Shown here: piece by piece, positions 21,700-31,700 of the stretch | Numbering within the stretch: position 1 is the first letter of the stretch | Layout: every line of letters begins with the position of its first letter | NCBI GenBank assembly: GCA_024693505.1 | Contig: JAILKU010000100.1 | Location: forward strand, 1-34,944 | Length of the DNA: 34,944 nt | Direction of reading: 5' to 3' | Source of the DNA: Bacteroidaceae bacterium | Lineage (GTDB): Bacteria; Bacteroidota; Bacteroidia; Bacteroidales; Bacteroidaceae | Translations under genes and position numbers: made by a program | Notes under the pieces: model-generated | What the model was told of the DNA's origin: nothing | Seen by the model: only the letters and a program-made list of their open reading frames with translations | Databases searched by the model: none

Positions 21700-24165
21700 A
21701 TGATTAGAATGTTTACTTTCAAGGCAGGAATACTTTTCTGCGCGTTCCTGATGATCTGCCTCGCAGGCAAGTCGCAACAACAGTTCTCGGTCCCGACTCG
21801 GGTCTACCTGATGCACAGCAGCGGACTCCACCTGAAGATGGGCGACAACCGCGGCGGGCGGCTGGAGTCGGCCAACGCCTCGAATCCGCAGCGGATGACC
21901 CTCATCCCCGACGGACGGGGCTATTACAGCATCAAGGCCGACGGCGCGAACCTCTTCCTCTCCCTTTCGGGCAGCTGGAACACGCTCTTCATCGCCGACT
22001 CGTCGGCAGCAGCAGCCAAGTATGCCGTCGAGCCCGCCTCGGGACCCTACGTGAAACTGCGCTGCAAGAGCAACAACCGTTATCTGGGCACTGACGCTAC
22101 GAGTGCCGAGGCGAACGTGTATTCCGACAAGAGCGGCACAGACCTGCTGCACTACTGGTACTTTTCCGACGACCCGACGGCTGAAGTGCCAGCCGACACC
22201 GTCTCTTACCCCGTGCTCGCCATGGTGCGCCAGCCGTTCGAGGGCTGGGGCGTCTCGCTCTGCTGGTGGGCGAACATGTGCGGAAAGTGGGACGACGACA
22301 AGATAGACAAGCTGGTGACGTGGATGGTGAGCCCCGAAGGTCTTAACTTCAACATCTTCCGCTACAACATCGGCGGCGGCGACGATCCGCAGAACCGCCA
22401 CTGCACGCCCCACCACATGGGAAGCGGCAAGGGCCTGCGCGCCGAGATGGAGGGCTTCAAGGACAGCAGCGACGACACCTATCACTGGGAGCGCGACGAG
22501 GCTCAGCGCAAGATTATGCTCAAGATTCGCGAGAAGCGGCCCGATGCCATCTTCGAGGCCTTCAGCAACTCGGCGCCCTATTACATGACCTACAGCGGCT
22601 GCGTGGCCGGACATACCGATGCCGGCAAGGACAACCTGAAGCCGGCCTACTACGAGGAGTTCGCCCACTACCTGGTCGATGTGTGCAAGCACTACAAAGA
22701 CGAGTACGGCATCGAGTTCAGGTCGTTGGAGCCCTTCAATGAACCGGTGACCAACTACTGGAAGGCCAACGGCGGGCAGGAGGGCTGTCATTTCTCCACC
22801 TCGGCGCAGATGGCCTTCCTGAAGGTGCTTCACCCCATCCTGCAGGCTTCGGGCCTCGGCACCGTCATCGCCTCGTCCGACGAGACCGACGTGTCGCAGG
22901 CGGTGAAGGACTTCTCGGCCTACCAGAGCGCCAATGCCCTGCCCATGCTGGGGCAATGGAACACGCATACCTATCAGTACAGCACGAGCGGACGCACCAA
23001 GATGGCCATGCTGGCCCACTGCGCCGGGCTGCCGCTCTGGATGAGCGAAGTGGGGGCGGGCTCCGACCTGCCGCTGGCGCAGATTCTCATCGACGATATG
23101 CGCTACCTCCAGTCCATTGCATGGATAGACTGGCAATATATGGAGGAGAACGGCTCGACGTGGGGCGTCATCGGCGGAAGCTTCAAGGACCAGACGTTCT
23201 TCCGCATGAAGAAATATTATACGCGCCAGCAGTTCTCGCGCTTCATCAAGCCGGGCTACGACATCATCACCTCGCTCAACAACCAGTCGCTGGCTGCCGT
23301 CAGTCCCGGCCGCGATACGCTGGTGCTCGTGCTGCTCAACGAATCATTCAAGACGGTTCATCGGGTGAACCTTCAGTCCTTCAAGGAAGTCGGCAGCGAC
23401 ATCAGCGCCTATCGCACTTCGGATACAGATAATACGAAAGCCGTCATAGACTTCACCCTCCGCGACGACAAGACGCTCGAGGTTCTGCTGCCAAGACAGA
23501 GCCTTACCACACTGGTTATCCCCGTGAAGGCTTCCGGCGATGACTACGCCACCCTGCGCACCGACTGCGACTACCTGATCGTTCCGCGCAACGAGACCAC
23601 GCGCTGTGTGGCAGTGGACAGCAATGGCGCACTCGTACTGGACGACATCAACAGCCGCGCCCCGCAGACGTGGCGGCTGACGGCCGACGGCACGGACTAT
23701 CGCCTCTCAAACGCAGAAGGACAGACCATCACGGCTTCGCGCTATGCCACGTCGAACGTGCTGAAGGCGCAGAAGGGCTCGGGCGGGCTGCAGGCCTTCA
23801 CCATCGAGACCATCGACTGGCCCTACTGCAAGATCGTCTCGGCAACAGAACCGCAATACGCCATTGAGCTTGTCAGCGAGAAAACGTCCGCCGGTACATC
23901 GGTGAATCTATGGCCCTACGACGACGGTACAGCCCCGACGCACCGTCAGTGGATGCTGGTGCCCATGCCTGCGGCGGGACACGATACGTCCGTCATGGCA
24001 ACCCGGACGGATCAGCAGACGCAGACAGACCCTGCCGACGGTATATACTCCATCTCGGGCAGCCGGCTTCAGGGAGCCGGGAATGCTGCGCTCGTCCGCA
24101 GTCTGCCCCGCGGCGTCTATGTGGAAAGAATTCACGGAACGACCCGGAAGTTCGTCGTGAGATAA
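21700..24165 (+). CDS. Secreted GH30 glycoside hydrolase with beta-trefoil-like domains and C-terminal sorting tail
   Basis: 821 residues from ATG 21700 (ATG 21709 possible), with a signal peptide ending near LAGKSQ. The N-terminal region (about 25-160) and the region about 640-790 resemble ricin-type beta-trefoils (YSIKADGANLFLSLSGSW; YRLSNAEGQTITAS). The catalytic barrel runs about 170-620: PFEGWGVSLCWWAN opens it, EPFNEPVTNYW gives the acid/base Glu348, and LWMSEVGAG the nucleophile Glu450. This resembles GH30 subfamily 5 endo-beta-1,6-galactanases, which would fit arabinogalactan use beside ara genes. The end DGIYSISGSRLQGAG...RGVYVERI resembles a type IX secretion sorting domain. The GH30 call is firm; substrate is inferred. 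Confidence 0.85.
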   Translation: MIRMFTFKAGILFCAFLMICLAGKSQQQFSVPTRVYLMHSSGLHLKMGDNRGGRLESANASNPQRMTLIPDGRGYYSIKADGANLFLSLSGSWNTLFIADSSAAAAKYAVEPASGPYVKLRCKSNNRYLGTDATSAEANVYSDKSGTDLLHYWYFSDDPTAEVPADTVSYPVLAMVRQPFEGWGVSLCWWANMCGKWDDDKIDKLVTWMVSPEGLNFNIFRYNIGGGDDPQNRHCTPHHMGSGKGLRAEMEGFKDSSDDTYHWERDEAQRKIMLKIREKRPDAIFEAFSNSAPYYMTYSGCVAGHTDAGKDNLKPAYYEEFAHYLVDVCKHYKDEYGIEFRSLEPFNEPVTNYWKANGGQEGCHFSTSAQMAFLKVLHPILQASGLGTVIASSDETDVSQAVKDFSAYQSANALPMLGQWNTHTYQYSTSGRTKMAMLAHCAGLPLWMSEVGAGSDLPLAQILIDDMRYLQSIAWIDWQYMEENGSTWGVIGGSFKDQTFFRMKKYYTRQQFSRFIKPGYDIITSLNNQSLAAVSPGRDTLVLVLLNESFKTVHRVNLQSFKEVGSDISAYRTSDTDNTKAVIDFTLRDDKTLEVLLPRQSLTTLVIPVKASGDDYATLRTDCDYLIVPRNETTRCVAVDSNGALVLDDINSRAPQTWRLTADGTDYRLSNAEGQTITASRYATSNVLKAQKGSGGLQAFTIETIDWPYCKIVSATEPQYAIELVSEKTSAGTSVNLWPYDDGTAPTHRQWMLVPMPAAGHDTSVMATRTDQQTQTDPADGIYSISGSRLQGAGNAALVRSLPRGVYVERIHGTTRKFVVR

Positions 24166-24185
24166 CGGGAACGTCCAGAAAGTTT

Positions 24186-24221
24186 GAGCTCGCTCTTGTT
24201 CCGAAGAACCGGAGCGAGCTC
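24186..24221. terminator. Hairpin between convergent GH30 and CotH genes
   Basis: GAGCTCGCTC (24186-24195) pairs perfectly with GAGCGAGCTC (24212-24221), and inside it GTTC pairs with GAAC around a CGAA loop. Flanks are TTT on the left and AATTCGTCTC on the right. A bidirectional terminator is the natural reading, though U-runs are short. Confidence 0.6.
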
Positions 24222-24227
24222 AATTCG

Positions 24228-24267
24228 TCTCTTACTTAACTGCAACCTTCCGGCTGCATGAGACATC
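24228..24267 (-). pseudogene. Fragment duplicating the 3' end of the CotH gene
   Basis: A 25-bp stretch at 24228-24252 recurs exactly at 24289-24313, where it encodes the CotH C terminus; similarity continues weakly through GAGACAT. Read on the minus strand it gives DVSCSRKVAVK then stop, next to the CotH end YVSQGRKVAVK. It seems to be the leftover of a duplicated sorting tail. Confidence 0.6.
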
Positions 24268-24292
24268 GTCGGAAGGACTTATTAGGCTTCTC

Positions 24293-26464
24293 TTACTTAA
24301 CTGCAACCTTCCGTCCCTGCGAGACATAGATGCCGGGACGGTGCCAGCCGGCGTTCTGGATGCGGCGGCCCGAGAGGTCGTAGACGGCCTTGTCTGTCGT
24401 CTGCTGCCCGTCAGCCTTTGCTAAGTCTATGCCGCTTCCGCCGGTGATGTAGAAGCGGCGCTCGATGGTGGGGCTCCATGCGGTGGCGGTCTTGCAGGCC
24501 GTCTTCACCATGACCCACCCGTCCTGGCCGTCGAGCTTGCTCATCAGATTCTCCTTGCCGAAGGTCTTGGCCGTGGGCGAGAGGCTGCCGTTGGCCGAAG
24601 TGTCCCAGAGGATGGGCTCGTTGCCGTCGAGTGTATAGATGACGAAGTACGTGCTGGAGCTGAGCGTCAGTTCGTCGTCCCAGGTCAGGGTGTCGCGGCT
24701 GGCATCCTCTTCGCCGTTGATGAGGAAGCGCGGCGGTTCCACCGTGGCGTACCATCCCTTTTGCTTCAGCTGGCTGATGACGTTGGCGGTCCGTTTCGGG
24801 AAGAATTCCTTGAGCAGCCGGCTGCGCTCGGTCAGATAGTGCTTGTCCACGGTATAGAGTTCGCCCTTCGAGCTGTAGGGATGCACGTCGCGCCGATAGT
24901 CTCCCCAGCGCGCCGACTCGTCGTAGACGGCTGTCCGGATGACGCTGTAGAGGCTGTCCCATAAGTCCTGGGCCTTTGCTTCGGAAAGCAGACCGCCCGG
25001 CGAAAGGTGTTTCCAGGCGCGGTCGATGTAGCGGTGCTGGAAGACGCGGTTCTTCATCAGGTTGAGGAAGAGGTAGGTGGGGCAGTCCCTGTTGTTCACG
25101 TCCAGCACGTTCGTCGATGCGCTGTTGAAGGAGTTCTCGGAGTCCCAGCAGATGAAGCGGAATCCCTGCAGGTAGTTCTCGCGGTTGCGGAAGGCAATCC
25201 AGTTGTGGTGATCCCAGTCGCCGTTGCCGATGTACTGGTTGATGAGCATATAGTCGATGAGGTTGTCTATATCGACAAACACTTCCGGCTCGCGGCCGTC
25301 GCTGACGGGCTGCTCGCCCACAATCATGCGGTAGTACTTCTGGTCCGAGGCGCGTTCCGAGAGGCGCATCATCTCGTTCCACTTGTCCAGCGTGCCCTCG
25401 TTCGCTTCCAGGTAGTCCTCGCGCTTGATGACGTCGTAATCGGCTTTCTTCCCTCCGAAGTGGTACTTGCAATAGTTGTCCTCGATGCGCTCGGAGAGGT
25501 TATACAGTCCCCAGTACATGCCATTCAGGAAGACGTGGATGTAGAGACCGTCGCTGGTGGGCCACCCCATCCGAGCCTGCATACGCCGGGCCCAGAGGTC
25601 GCGGGTGTACTGTGCCCGGGAACGCTGCGAGCCTTCGGTGTGAGTCCAGGAGAAATTGTAGAAGGTGCGGACGATGAGGGAGTTGAACTCAGCCACGCGG
25701 TCCTCGCCGTAGATGGGGTACTCCAGCTTCGTGGGCCCGTACTCGTCCTTGAACGTCAGGCGGAACGAGTGCTTGGGGTTCTTCTCGGGTACGCGTCCCT
25801 GACCACCGTGCATCTTCAGCGAGCAGTTGACGCTGAGGTCGTGTTCCTGCGGCCCGCCGAACAGTTCCACCGAGGCCGGACGTTCCCAGCCGCGTCCGTT
25901 GCTGTCGCTGGTGCCGGTGTAGATATAGATGCCGCCCGTCTGCTCGTCCTTCGTCTTGTTGAAGAGATTCTCCTTGTCGGTGACGATGGACAGGATGGGC
26001 AGGGTGTTGAAACCCTCTTTTATTTTGGATGCCAGCTTGCTGTCCCCGGTCAGCTCGGGGTCCATCTCGTAGTCGGCAGGTGCGGTACCGCTGATGGAAG
26101 TGAACTTTCCCCAGGTGCTCGGATAGCCTGCCGGGGTGTTGGACTGCTTGAGTACACTTTCGGGGAAGATGTAGGAGACGGTGGTGATGTCCGAGGTCCG
26201 CTCACCGTTTACGAACTCGGCGGCGCGCACAACGACCGTGCTCTGCACGATCGTGGAGTTGGGGAAGACCGGACTGTCGGCAGTCGGCTCGCTGCCGTCT
26301 GTGGTGAAGTGCACCTCAGCCCTTGAATTGCTCTTCGTGGCCTTCAGCGTGAAACGGTTCTTGTATATGCCGTGGACTTTGTTAAACTTGGGCTGGGCGG
26401 CCACCGGAAGTGCGCCGCCCAGAAGAAGCATAATTGTAAGTCCTGTAATATAACGTCTTATCAT
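24293..26464 (-). CDS. Secreted CotH-kinase family protein with chitobiase-like domain and sorting tail
   Basis: 723 residues. Start set at ATG 26464 (MIRRYITGLTIMLLLGGALPVAAQ), a good signal peptide; the open frame extending upstream is only translated heptamer repeat. Residues about 25-115 (RFTLKATKSNSRAEVHFTTDGSEPTADSP) are a CHB_HEX_C-type beta domain. The CotH fold spans about 150-560: LKMHGGQGRVPEKNPKHSFRLTF, then the atypical kinase active-site segments GNGDWDHHNW and ICWDSENSFN. CotH proteins of Bacillus spores phosphorylate coat proteins; related bacterial ones are mostly untested. A second CHB_HEX-like stretch (TYFVIYTLDGNEPILWD) precedes the sorting tail VYDLSGRRIQNAG...VAVK. It follows a FAS1 gene by 97 bp of heptamers. 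Confidence 0.88.
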   Translation of the reverse strand: MIRRYITGLTIMLLLGGALPVAAQPKFNKVHGIYKNRFTLKATKSNSRAEVHFTTDGSEPTADSPVFPNSTIVQSTVVVRAAEFVNGERTSDITTVSYIFPESVLKQSNTPAGYPSTWGKFTSISGTAPADYEMDPELTGDSKLASKIKEGFNTLPILSIVTDKENLFNKTKDEQTGGIYIYTGTSDSNGRGWERPASVELFGGPQEHDLSVNCSLKMHGGQGRVPEKNPKHSFRLTFKDEYGPTKLEYPIYGEDRVAEFNSLIVRTFYNFSWTHTEGSQRSRAQYTRDLWARRMQARMGWPTSDGLYIHVFLNGMYWGLYNLSERIEDNYCKYHFGGKKADYDVIKREDYLEANEGTLDKWNEMMRLSERASDQKYYRMIVGEQPVSDGREPEVFVDIDNLIDYMLINQYIGNGDWDHHNWIAFRNRENYLQGFRFICWDSENSFNSASTNVLDVNNRDCPTYLFLNLMKNRVFQHRYIDRAWKHLSPGGLLSEAKAQDLWDSLYSVIRTAVYDESARWGDYRRDVHPYSSKGELYTVDKHYLTERSRLLKEFFPKRTANVISQLKQKGWYATVEPPRFLINGEEDASRDTLTWDDELTLSSSTYFVIYTLDGNEPILWDTSANGSLSPTAKTFGKENLMSKLDGQDGWVMVKTACKTATAWSPTIERRFYITGGSGIDLAKADGQQTTDKAVYDLSGRRIQNAGWHRPGIYVSQGRKVAVK

Positions 26465-26472
26465 CTTTAGCA

Positions 26473-26561
26473 ATGGACAATGGACAATGTAAAATGGATA
26501 ATGGAAAATGGACAATGGACAATGTAAAATGGAAAATGGAAAATGGACAATGGAAAATGGA
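26473..26561. repeat. Heptanucleotide tandem repeat between FAS1 and CotH
   Basis: Twelve 7-bp units of ATGGACA, ATGGAAA, ATGGATA or ATGTAAA, plus a partial one, fill the gap from the CotH start to the FAS1 stop. The family is that of the 19-unit tract after araD, 14.7 kb away, and the tract forms the leader of CotH (transcribed as its complement). Confidence 0.88.
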
Positions 26562-28658
26562 CTACCAGATGTCTTCCGGCTTCTCGGGATTGTCATAGAC
26601 TTCCTTGGGGCACCATTCCAGTCCGTCCATATAGAACTCGGGGGTCAGCTTGTCCAGTACGCTCTTGAACCTGATATAATAGGTTTTCTCCGGATCCAGA
26701 GTCTGCCTGATAATAATGTGCCGGATGATGTGCCTCATAGTTGTGGAGCGTGAGTTGGCACCGGAATTCAGGCAGTCGATGGCCCGCTCACCCTTCATGT
26801 ATCCGAGGTTGCGCATGCGCTTGTCCACTTCTGCATTATAGTCTTCGTCCTCAGTGTCTTCTTCCCATCCCGTTTTCGGGTCTTCACCGCCCATCGTCAA
26901 GTCGACGGGGATGCCAGTTACCGCCATCTTGTTGGGGTCTGTCCCGAAATAGATCTGAGCTACTCCGCGGTTACCGTTGGCGATTACGCGATAGCGGATC
27001 TCGTAGGTGTTGCGCAAGGGAACGGGCGGCAGTTTGAATGTCAGTTCCCATCGTCCCACGCACTTTATCTCGTCGGCACAGTAGTTGCTCCAGTTCTTTC
27101 CGTAACCGTTGCAATAGACGAAGGTGGAGCCCTCGTTGATATTGAGGTTCTTGAAGTAGTGGTATTCGTTGTCGTAGGGGATATGCACCCATCCGTGTTC
27201 GTCGTCGTTAATCAGCTGGCAGCGTATGTCGCTGTTGGCTGCCTCGGGGAACCAGCTCATGGCATCCATGCGGATGCGCTGGCGTCCCAGGTTGTTCCGC
27301 GTGGCCTGATCGTATGCCAGCGGTTTGTCGATGGCATAGAGATACCCGTTCGTGGCAGTATGGAGCTCCAGGTCGGGGGCGTCCCTGTCCACTTTGTTTC
27401 CTGTCTTGTCAAGATCGCATCCGACCTCGTGTCCCGTTCCCGTCCTTCCATCGTCAATGATGGGGAAACGGTTCAGGAAGATGCCGTCAGACTCCGGACT
27501 CTCATATATCTTCAGGAGGCGGCGCTTTCCCATCGTGGTGTAATACTCCATGACGGGAATGGTGTACTGCGTGCTGACAGTATACTTGTAACCGTACTCG
27601 CAGAAATGGAAGGTCAGGCGGTTGGGCGCCAGCTTGTAGTCCAGCACGTGATAGGTTGTCCACTGGTTCAGCATGTTGTCCAGGCTCCTGTAGTCGCTGT
27701 TGGCTACAGCTTCCGGATAATAGCCCTTGGCATCCACCCAGTCCTGAACGTCTTCCGGCGTAATGTCGTGGGCCTTCTTGCCTAACTCCGCTTCCCAGAA
27801 TTCGTCGGGCTCGGCAAAGATGGTGAATCCGAACTTCCTGTGCTTGGGCGTAAAGGAGCGGCCGGGGGAAACGGAAGCCATACCGTTGGCAGGCCAGGTG
27901 GGAGCAATCTGCCCTCTCAGATAGCGTTCCTCATATACTTCATCCCTTGTCTTAGACAGCGTGTCCAGCAGTCCGCATGCCTCGCAAAGTCTGGCAATCA
28001 CGTAGAATCCCTCTTTCCTGCCCGAGATGTAGTCTGATAATATGTTGGACATCGTCTTGTCATCCGGAGCAATGACTTTTTCCATCTGATGGAGGATACC
28101 GTTAGAGGTGAGTATGTCGCGGTTCCTGATGTTTATGGGACAGTCCGTACAGATGAATATCTCATCGGGATTGTTCGTGTATCGGACAGACAACTTCTGG
28201 TCCATAAGATTGCCTCTGTCAAACTCGCCGTTTGTCTGGGTCGGGAAATCATAGGTGTAGTAGACGTCCATGTTGCCGCCGTCAATGATGCTGTTGTAGG
28301 CTATTACTTTGTAGATAGAGTCCAGCATCATACTATCCTTAAACGATTCCCATGAGGGTTCCGGGATAAGCTCCTCTTCGGTGAGTTTCTCAAGATAGGT
28401 GTGGATAGCCTCATTCGTGGGTGCGAAAACGGTGTAGTTCCCACGGGCTGACATGAGTTGGTACACCGTGGAATTGCTTATGGGACTGATGGGAGTCCGT
28501 TTGATGATCTTCACGTATTCGCTATAGTCTTCGTGTTTCTCCAGATAAGAGGCCATTGTGTCATGCTTGAAGACATAACGTGCCGATTCATCCACGTTTT
28601 CCTGACAACTCCAGAGGATGCAGATGGTACAAAGCAGTGAGAAAAGTCGTCTAATCAT
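26562..28658 (-). CDS. FAS1 (fasciclin) domain surface lipoprotein, second paralogue
   Basis: 698 residues from ATG 28658 (MIRRLFSLLCTICILWSCQE), with lipobox LWSC; an ORF extension upstream has no family similarity. Two FAS1-like repeats carry YTVFAPTNEAIHTYL (about residue 75) and FGFTIFAEPDEFW (about 275). The C-terminal region (about 440-698) is beta-rich with TFKLPPVPLRNTYEIRYRV and IYFGTDPNKMAVTGIPVDL, nearly the same as LPPVPTEDMYELRYRV and IYFGTDPEKMHVVGIPIDL in the protein at 34-2079. Both end YDNPE[RK]PED. Probably anchored on the cell surface as an adhesion or ligand-binding component; it lies between the CotH and GLUG genes. Confidence 0.86.
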   Translation of the reverse strand: MIRRLFSLLCTICILWSCQENVDESARYVFKHDTMASYLEKHEDYSEYVKIIKRTPISPISNSTVYQLMSARGNYTVFAPTNEAIHTYLEKLTEEELIPEPSWESFKDSMMLDSIYKVIAYNSIIDGGNMDVYYTYDFPTQTNGEFDRGNLMDQKLSVRYTNNPDEIFICTDCPINIRNRDILTSNGILHQMEKVIAPDDKTMSNILSDYISGRKEGFYVIARLCEACGLLDTLSKTRDEVYEERYLRGQIAPTWPANGMASVSPGRSFTPKHRKFGFTIFAEPDEFWEAELGKKAHDITPEDVQDWVDAKGYYPEAVANSDYRSLDNMLNQWTTYHVLDYKLAPNRLTFHFCEYGYKYTVSTQYTIPVMEYYTTMGKRRLLKIYESPESDGIFLNRFPIIDDGRTGTGHEVGCDLDKTGNKVDRDAPDLELHTATNGYLYAIDKPLAYDQATRNNLGRQRIRMDAMSWFPEAANSDIRCQLINDDEHGWVHIPYDNEYHYFKNLNINEGSTFVYCNGYGKNWSNYCADEIKCVGRWELTFKLPPVPLRNTYEIRYRVIANGNRGVAQIYFGTDPNKMAVTGIPVDLTMGGEDPKTGWEEDTEDEDYNAEVDKRMRNLGYMKGERAIDCLNSGANSRSTTMRHIIRHIIIRQTLDPEKTYYIRFKSVLDKLTPEFYMDGLEWCPKEVYDNPEKPEDIW

Positions 28659-28691
28659 TGGGTTAAAGATTTCAGTCGGAAAAAGTTTATG

Positions 28692-28731
28692 AAGAGGGTG
28701 CGCCACCGTCCTTCCGGCAGCACACCCTCTT
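28692..28731 (-). terminator. Hairpin between the GLUG and FAS1 genes
   Basis: AAGAGGGTG (28692-28700) pairs perfectly with CACCCTCTT (28723-28731) around a 22-nt interior. It follows the GLUG gene stop on the minus strand by 17 bp. The U-run is weak, so it may attenuate rather than end transcription into the FAS1 gene. Confidence 0.45.
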
Positions 28732-28748
28732 TGCAGAGTCTTTAATGT

Positions 28749-31700
28749 TTACTTGAACAAAACCTTCTTGCCGTTGACGATGAAGATGCCCTTGCCGGCC
28801 TTCTCCACCTTCTGGCCCATCAGGTTATAGATACCTGTTTCCTGAGCCTTATCCTCGGCAATGTTCTGGATGGCATTGTAGTAACTGCCATCGTCGTTTT
28901 TGGCTACAGTAGTACCGGGGAACGGCAGCGGGAATGTCTGCTCGCCAATCGTCTGGAACCACTGGTTGTTGGCCTGGTCGCCGTTCAGCAAGTAGCATGC
29001 CTCGCCGCTGGCCAGCTGGTCCTCAGTCACCTGGGTGCAGCCTTCGCTGGCTTCGCCATAGGCGTTCACGTAGTAGTCGTTCACATAGGTGATGTTGCCC
29101 GGGTTGCGTGCAATCACATTGCCGTTGCCCTGACTCTCATCCACGGTAATCTTGCCGGTGAAGAGACAGTTCTCGATGGTGCTCTTGTTGCCCGACCATC
29201 CCATGATGCCGGCGCAGTTCCATGTCGTTGTCTCGCCCTGGTCGATGTTGCTCGTCACGAGGCAGTTGCGGATGATGCTGCCGTCTTTGCTGCCGCGGCC
29301 TACGATACCGGCCGTAGCGGCGTCGCCGCCAAAGACTGCTGCAATCTCGGAGGATACCCAGCAGTTCTCGATTACACCGCCAAATATCTCGCCGCAGATG
29401 ACACCCGTCTTGTTGAACTTAGCCTCGAAGCTGCCGCCAATGTGCAGGTTCTTTACCGTGCCGTCCAAGTAGCGGAAGAAGCCGTAGCTGGACTCGGTGG
29501 CAACAAGGTTCACGTTGATGGTGTGATACTGTCCGTCGAACGTGCCTGCGAAGTGGTTGGCACTGGTGCCGATGGGCGTGAACTGATCTTCGTAGCCCCT
29601 CAGGTCGATGTCGGCAGTCAGTTGGGCATTGGATTCCTTCTCGCCGCTGTTTATCAATGAGGCGAACCATATCAGCTGTTCAATAGTGCCCAGCTGGTAG
29701 TAGCCGTCCTTCAGCTCGGCCATGCTTGTGTCGGCGGCACCGCAGACGATGCAGACACCGTCAACGAACTGGTGAGGAGCAATGGTCGTATTGGGATCCT
29801 TCTCGTTGCCATACTTGGCTTCACCCTCGAGCACGGAGATACCGTCGCAGTTCAGCTTACCCTGGATATAGACAATGCTCTTGGTGGGATAGGGCACGGG
29901 AACTGCATCCTCGCCCAGCGTCTGAGTCCACTGGATGTTCTCCTGCTTGCCGTTCAGGCGGAAGCATACCTCGCCGCTCTGTACCTGCTCCATCGTAACC
30001 TGATAAGCGCCTTCGTTAGTCAGGCTGTTGCTGTTGGGGTCGATGAAGTAGCAGTTGGTACAGATTGCCTCATTGGTGGTCTGAGAGGAATCGTAACGTC
30101 CGATGGGACGCGGGTTGCCCTGTGTCTTGTCCACGTTGATGTCGGCAATGGTCAGACAGTTGTCGATGTACGTCTTACCGGCACCGGCCCATCCGAGGAT
30201 ACCGGCACAGTTGTAGGTTCCTGTTCCAGCTGCGTCAATCACACCGCTGAAGAGACAGTTGGTGATGAAGCTGCCGTCCTCGCTGCCACGACCGGCAATA
30301 CCGCCTACAGACGTGTCGCCGCCATAGGTGGCGAGCAGTTCAACGGAACTCCAGCAGTTCTCAACGTGACCCTTGAAGAGCTCACCGACGATGGTACCCG
30401 AACGGTTCATCTTGGCTTCTACCTTACCGGCCAGGTGCAGGTTCTTCACCGTACCGGAGAGACCGCCAAAGAGACCGCTGTTAGCCTCGGGCATTACGTA
30501 ATTTACGGTCAGTGTATGGTACTTGCCATCGAATGTGCCTGCATACATCTGCGTGGCATTACCGATGTTGAAGCATTCGTTGTCGCCCATGTCGATGTCG
30601 GCAGTCAGCACGGCATTGGCATTGGGGGTGCTGCCGTTAACCAGTGCGCGGAACATGATGAAGTGCATCGGGGTGCCAATCTGATAGACACCGTCCACCT
30701 GCTGGGGCATGAAGGCGAACTGACTCAGGTAGTCCTGACGGGCCTCCTCGGCACTGACAGAACCAGTTTCATACTTGGCAATCAGCTCGTCCATCATGGC
30801 GTAGAGCTGCTTCGTCTCATCCTCGCTGAGCAAACTGCTGAATGCATCAACCATATCGACAATCTTCTCTGACTGGTCCATCAGGTTGATGTATGCCTTC
30901 TTGCAGTCGTAAACCTGCTGGAAGAGGTCGGAGAACTTCTGTACCAGAGCGTACTTGGCCTGAACGCCAGTCGTTGTGTTCACGGCCTCGATGGCTGCGT
31001 TGAGCTGATCCTTCAGTTCCTGAGAGAAGTTGGGATAGGTGGCATAGTTGGCGTCTGAACTGTATTCATAGACGTTGGCCAGTGTCTCTGCGCGGGCAGC
31101 CTGTGAGGCCAGTACATTGCTCAGCGCATCGTCTGCCTCGTCAATTGTGCCGTGATAGATGAGCTTGATGTTGCCGAAGCCCAGCCATTCGGGCTGCTGG
31201 CCAGTGCCGGGCTGCTTGATGCCTACGGTCAGCGTGCCGTCGGTCACCTCGCAGAGAATGGTATTGAAGTAACGGCCGGCGCCGAAGGCGATACTGCTGC
31301 CGACAACGCCGCGAACCACGTAACCTATTACGTTCTCGTCTATGTCCTTCACCTCGAAGTCGGGCACATCGCCGGTGGTGTGGCAGTTATATCCGTCTAT
31401 GGCCTCTTCTGCAGGCATCATGTCCTCGATGAGGGCCTGGAAGTAGTTGACGTTGCCGTTGGCGTAGAGCATGCCGGCATAGTTGGTGTTGAACAGGTCG
31501 TCTGCTCCGGGGTAGGGGCGGAAGGCACCGTTCACCTGGAACTCATAGATACCGTTCTGCAGGCCGGTCAGCGTCTGGTACATGTCCATCGTGCCATTGT
31601 AGCGCTGTCCTGCATGCACGCTGTTGTGACCCGTCTCGTCGTAAGCATCGCCTACGGCACCCTGCCAGCCGTTGAAGCCCTTCTCCAAATCGGGGTTGGT

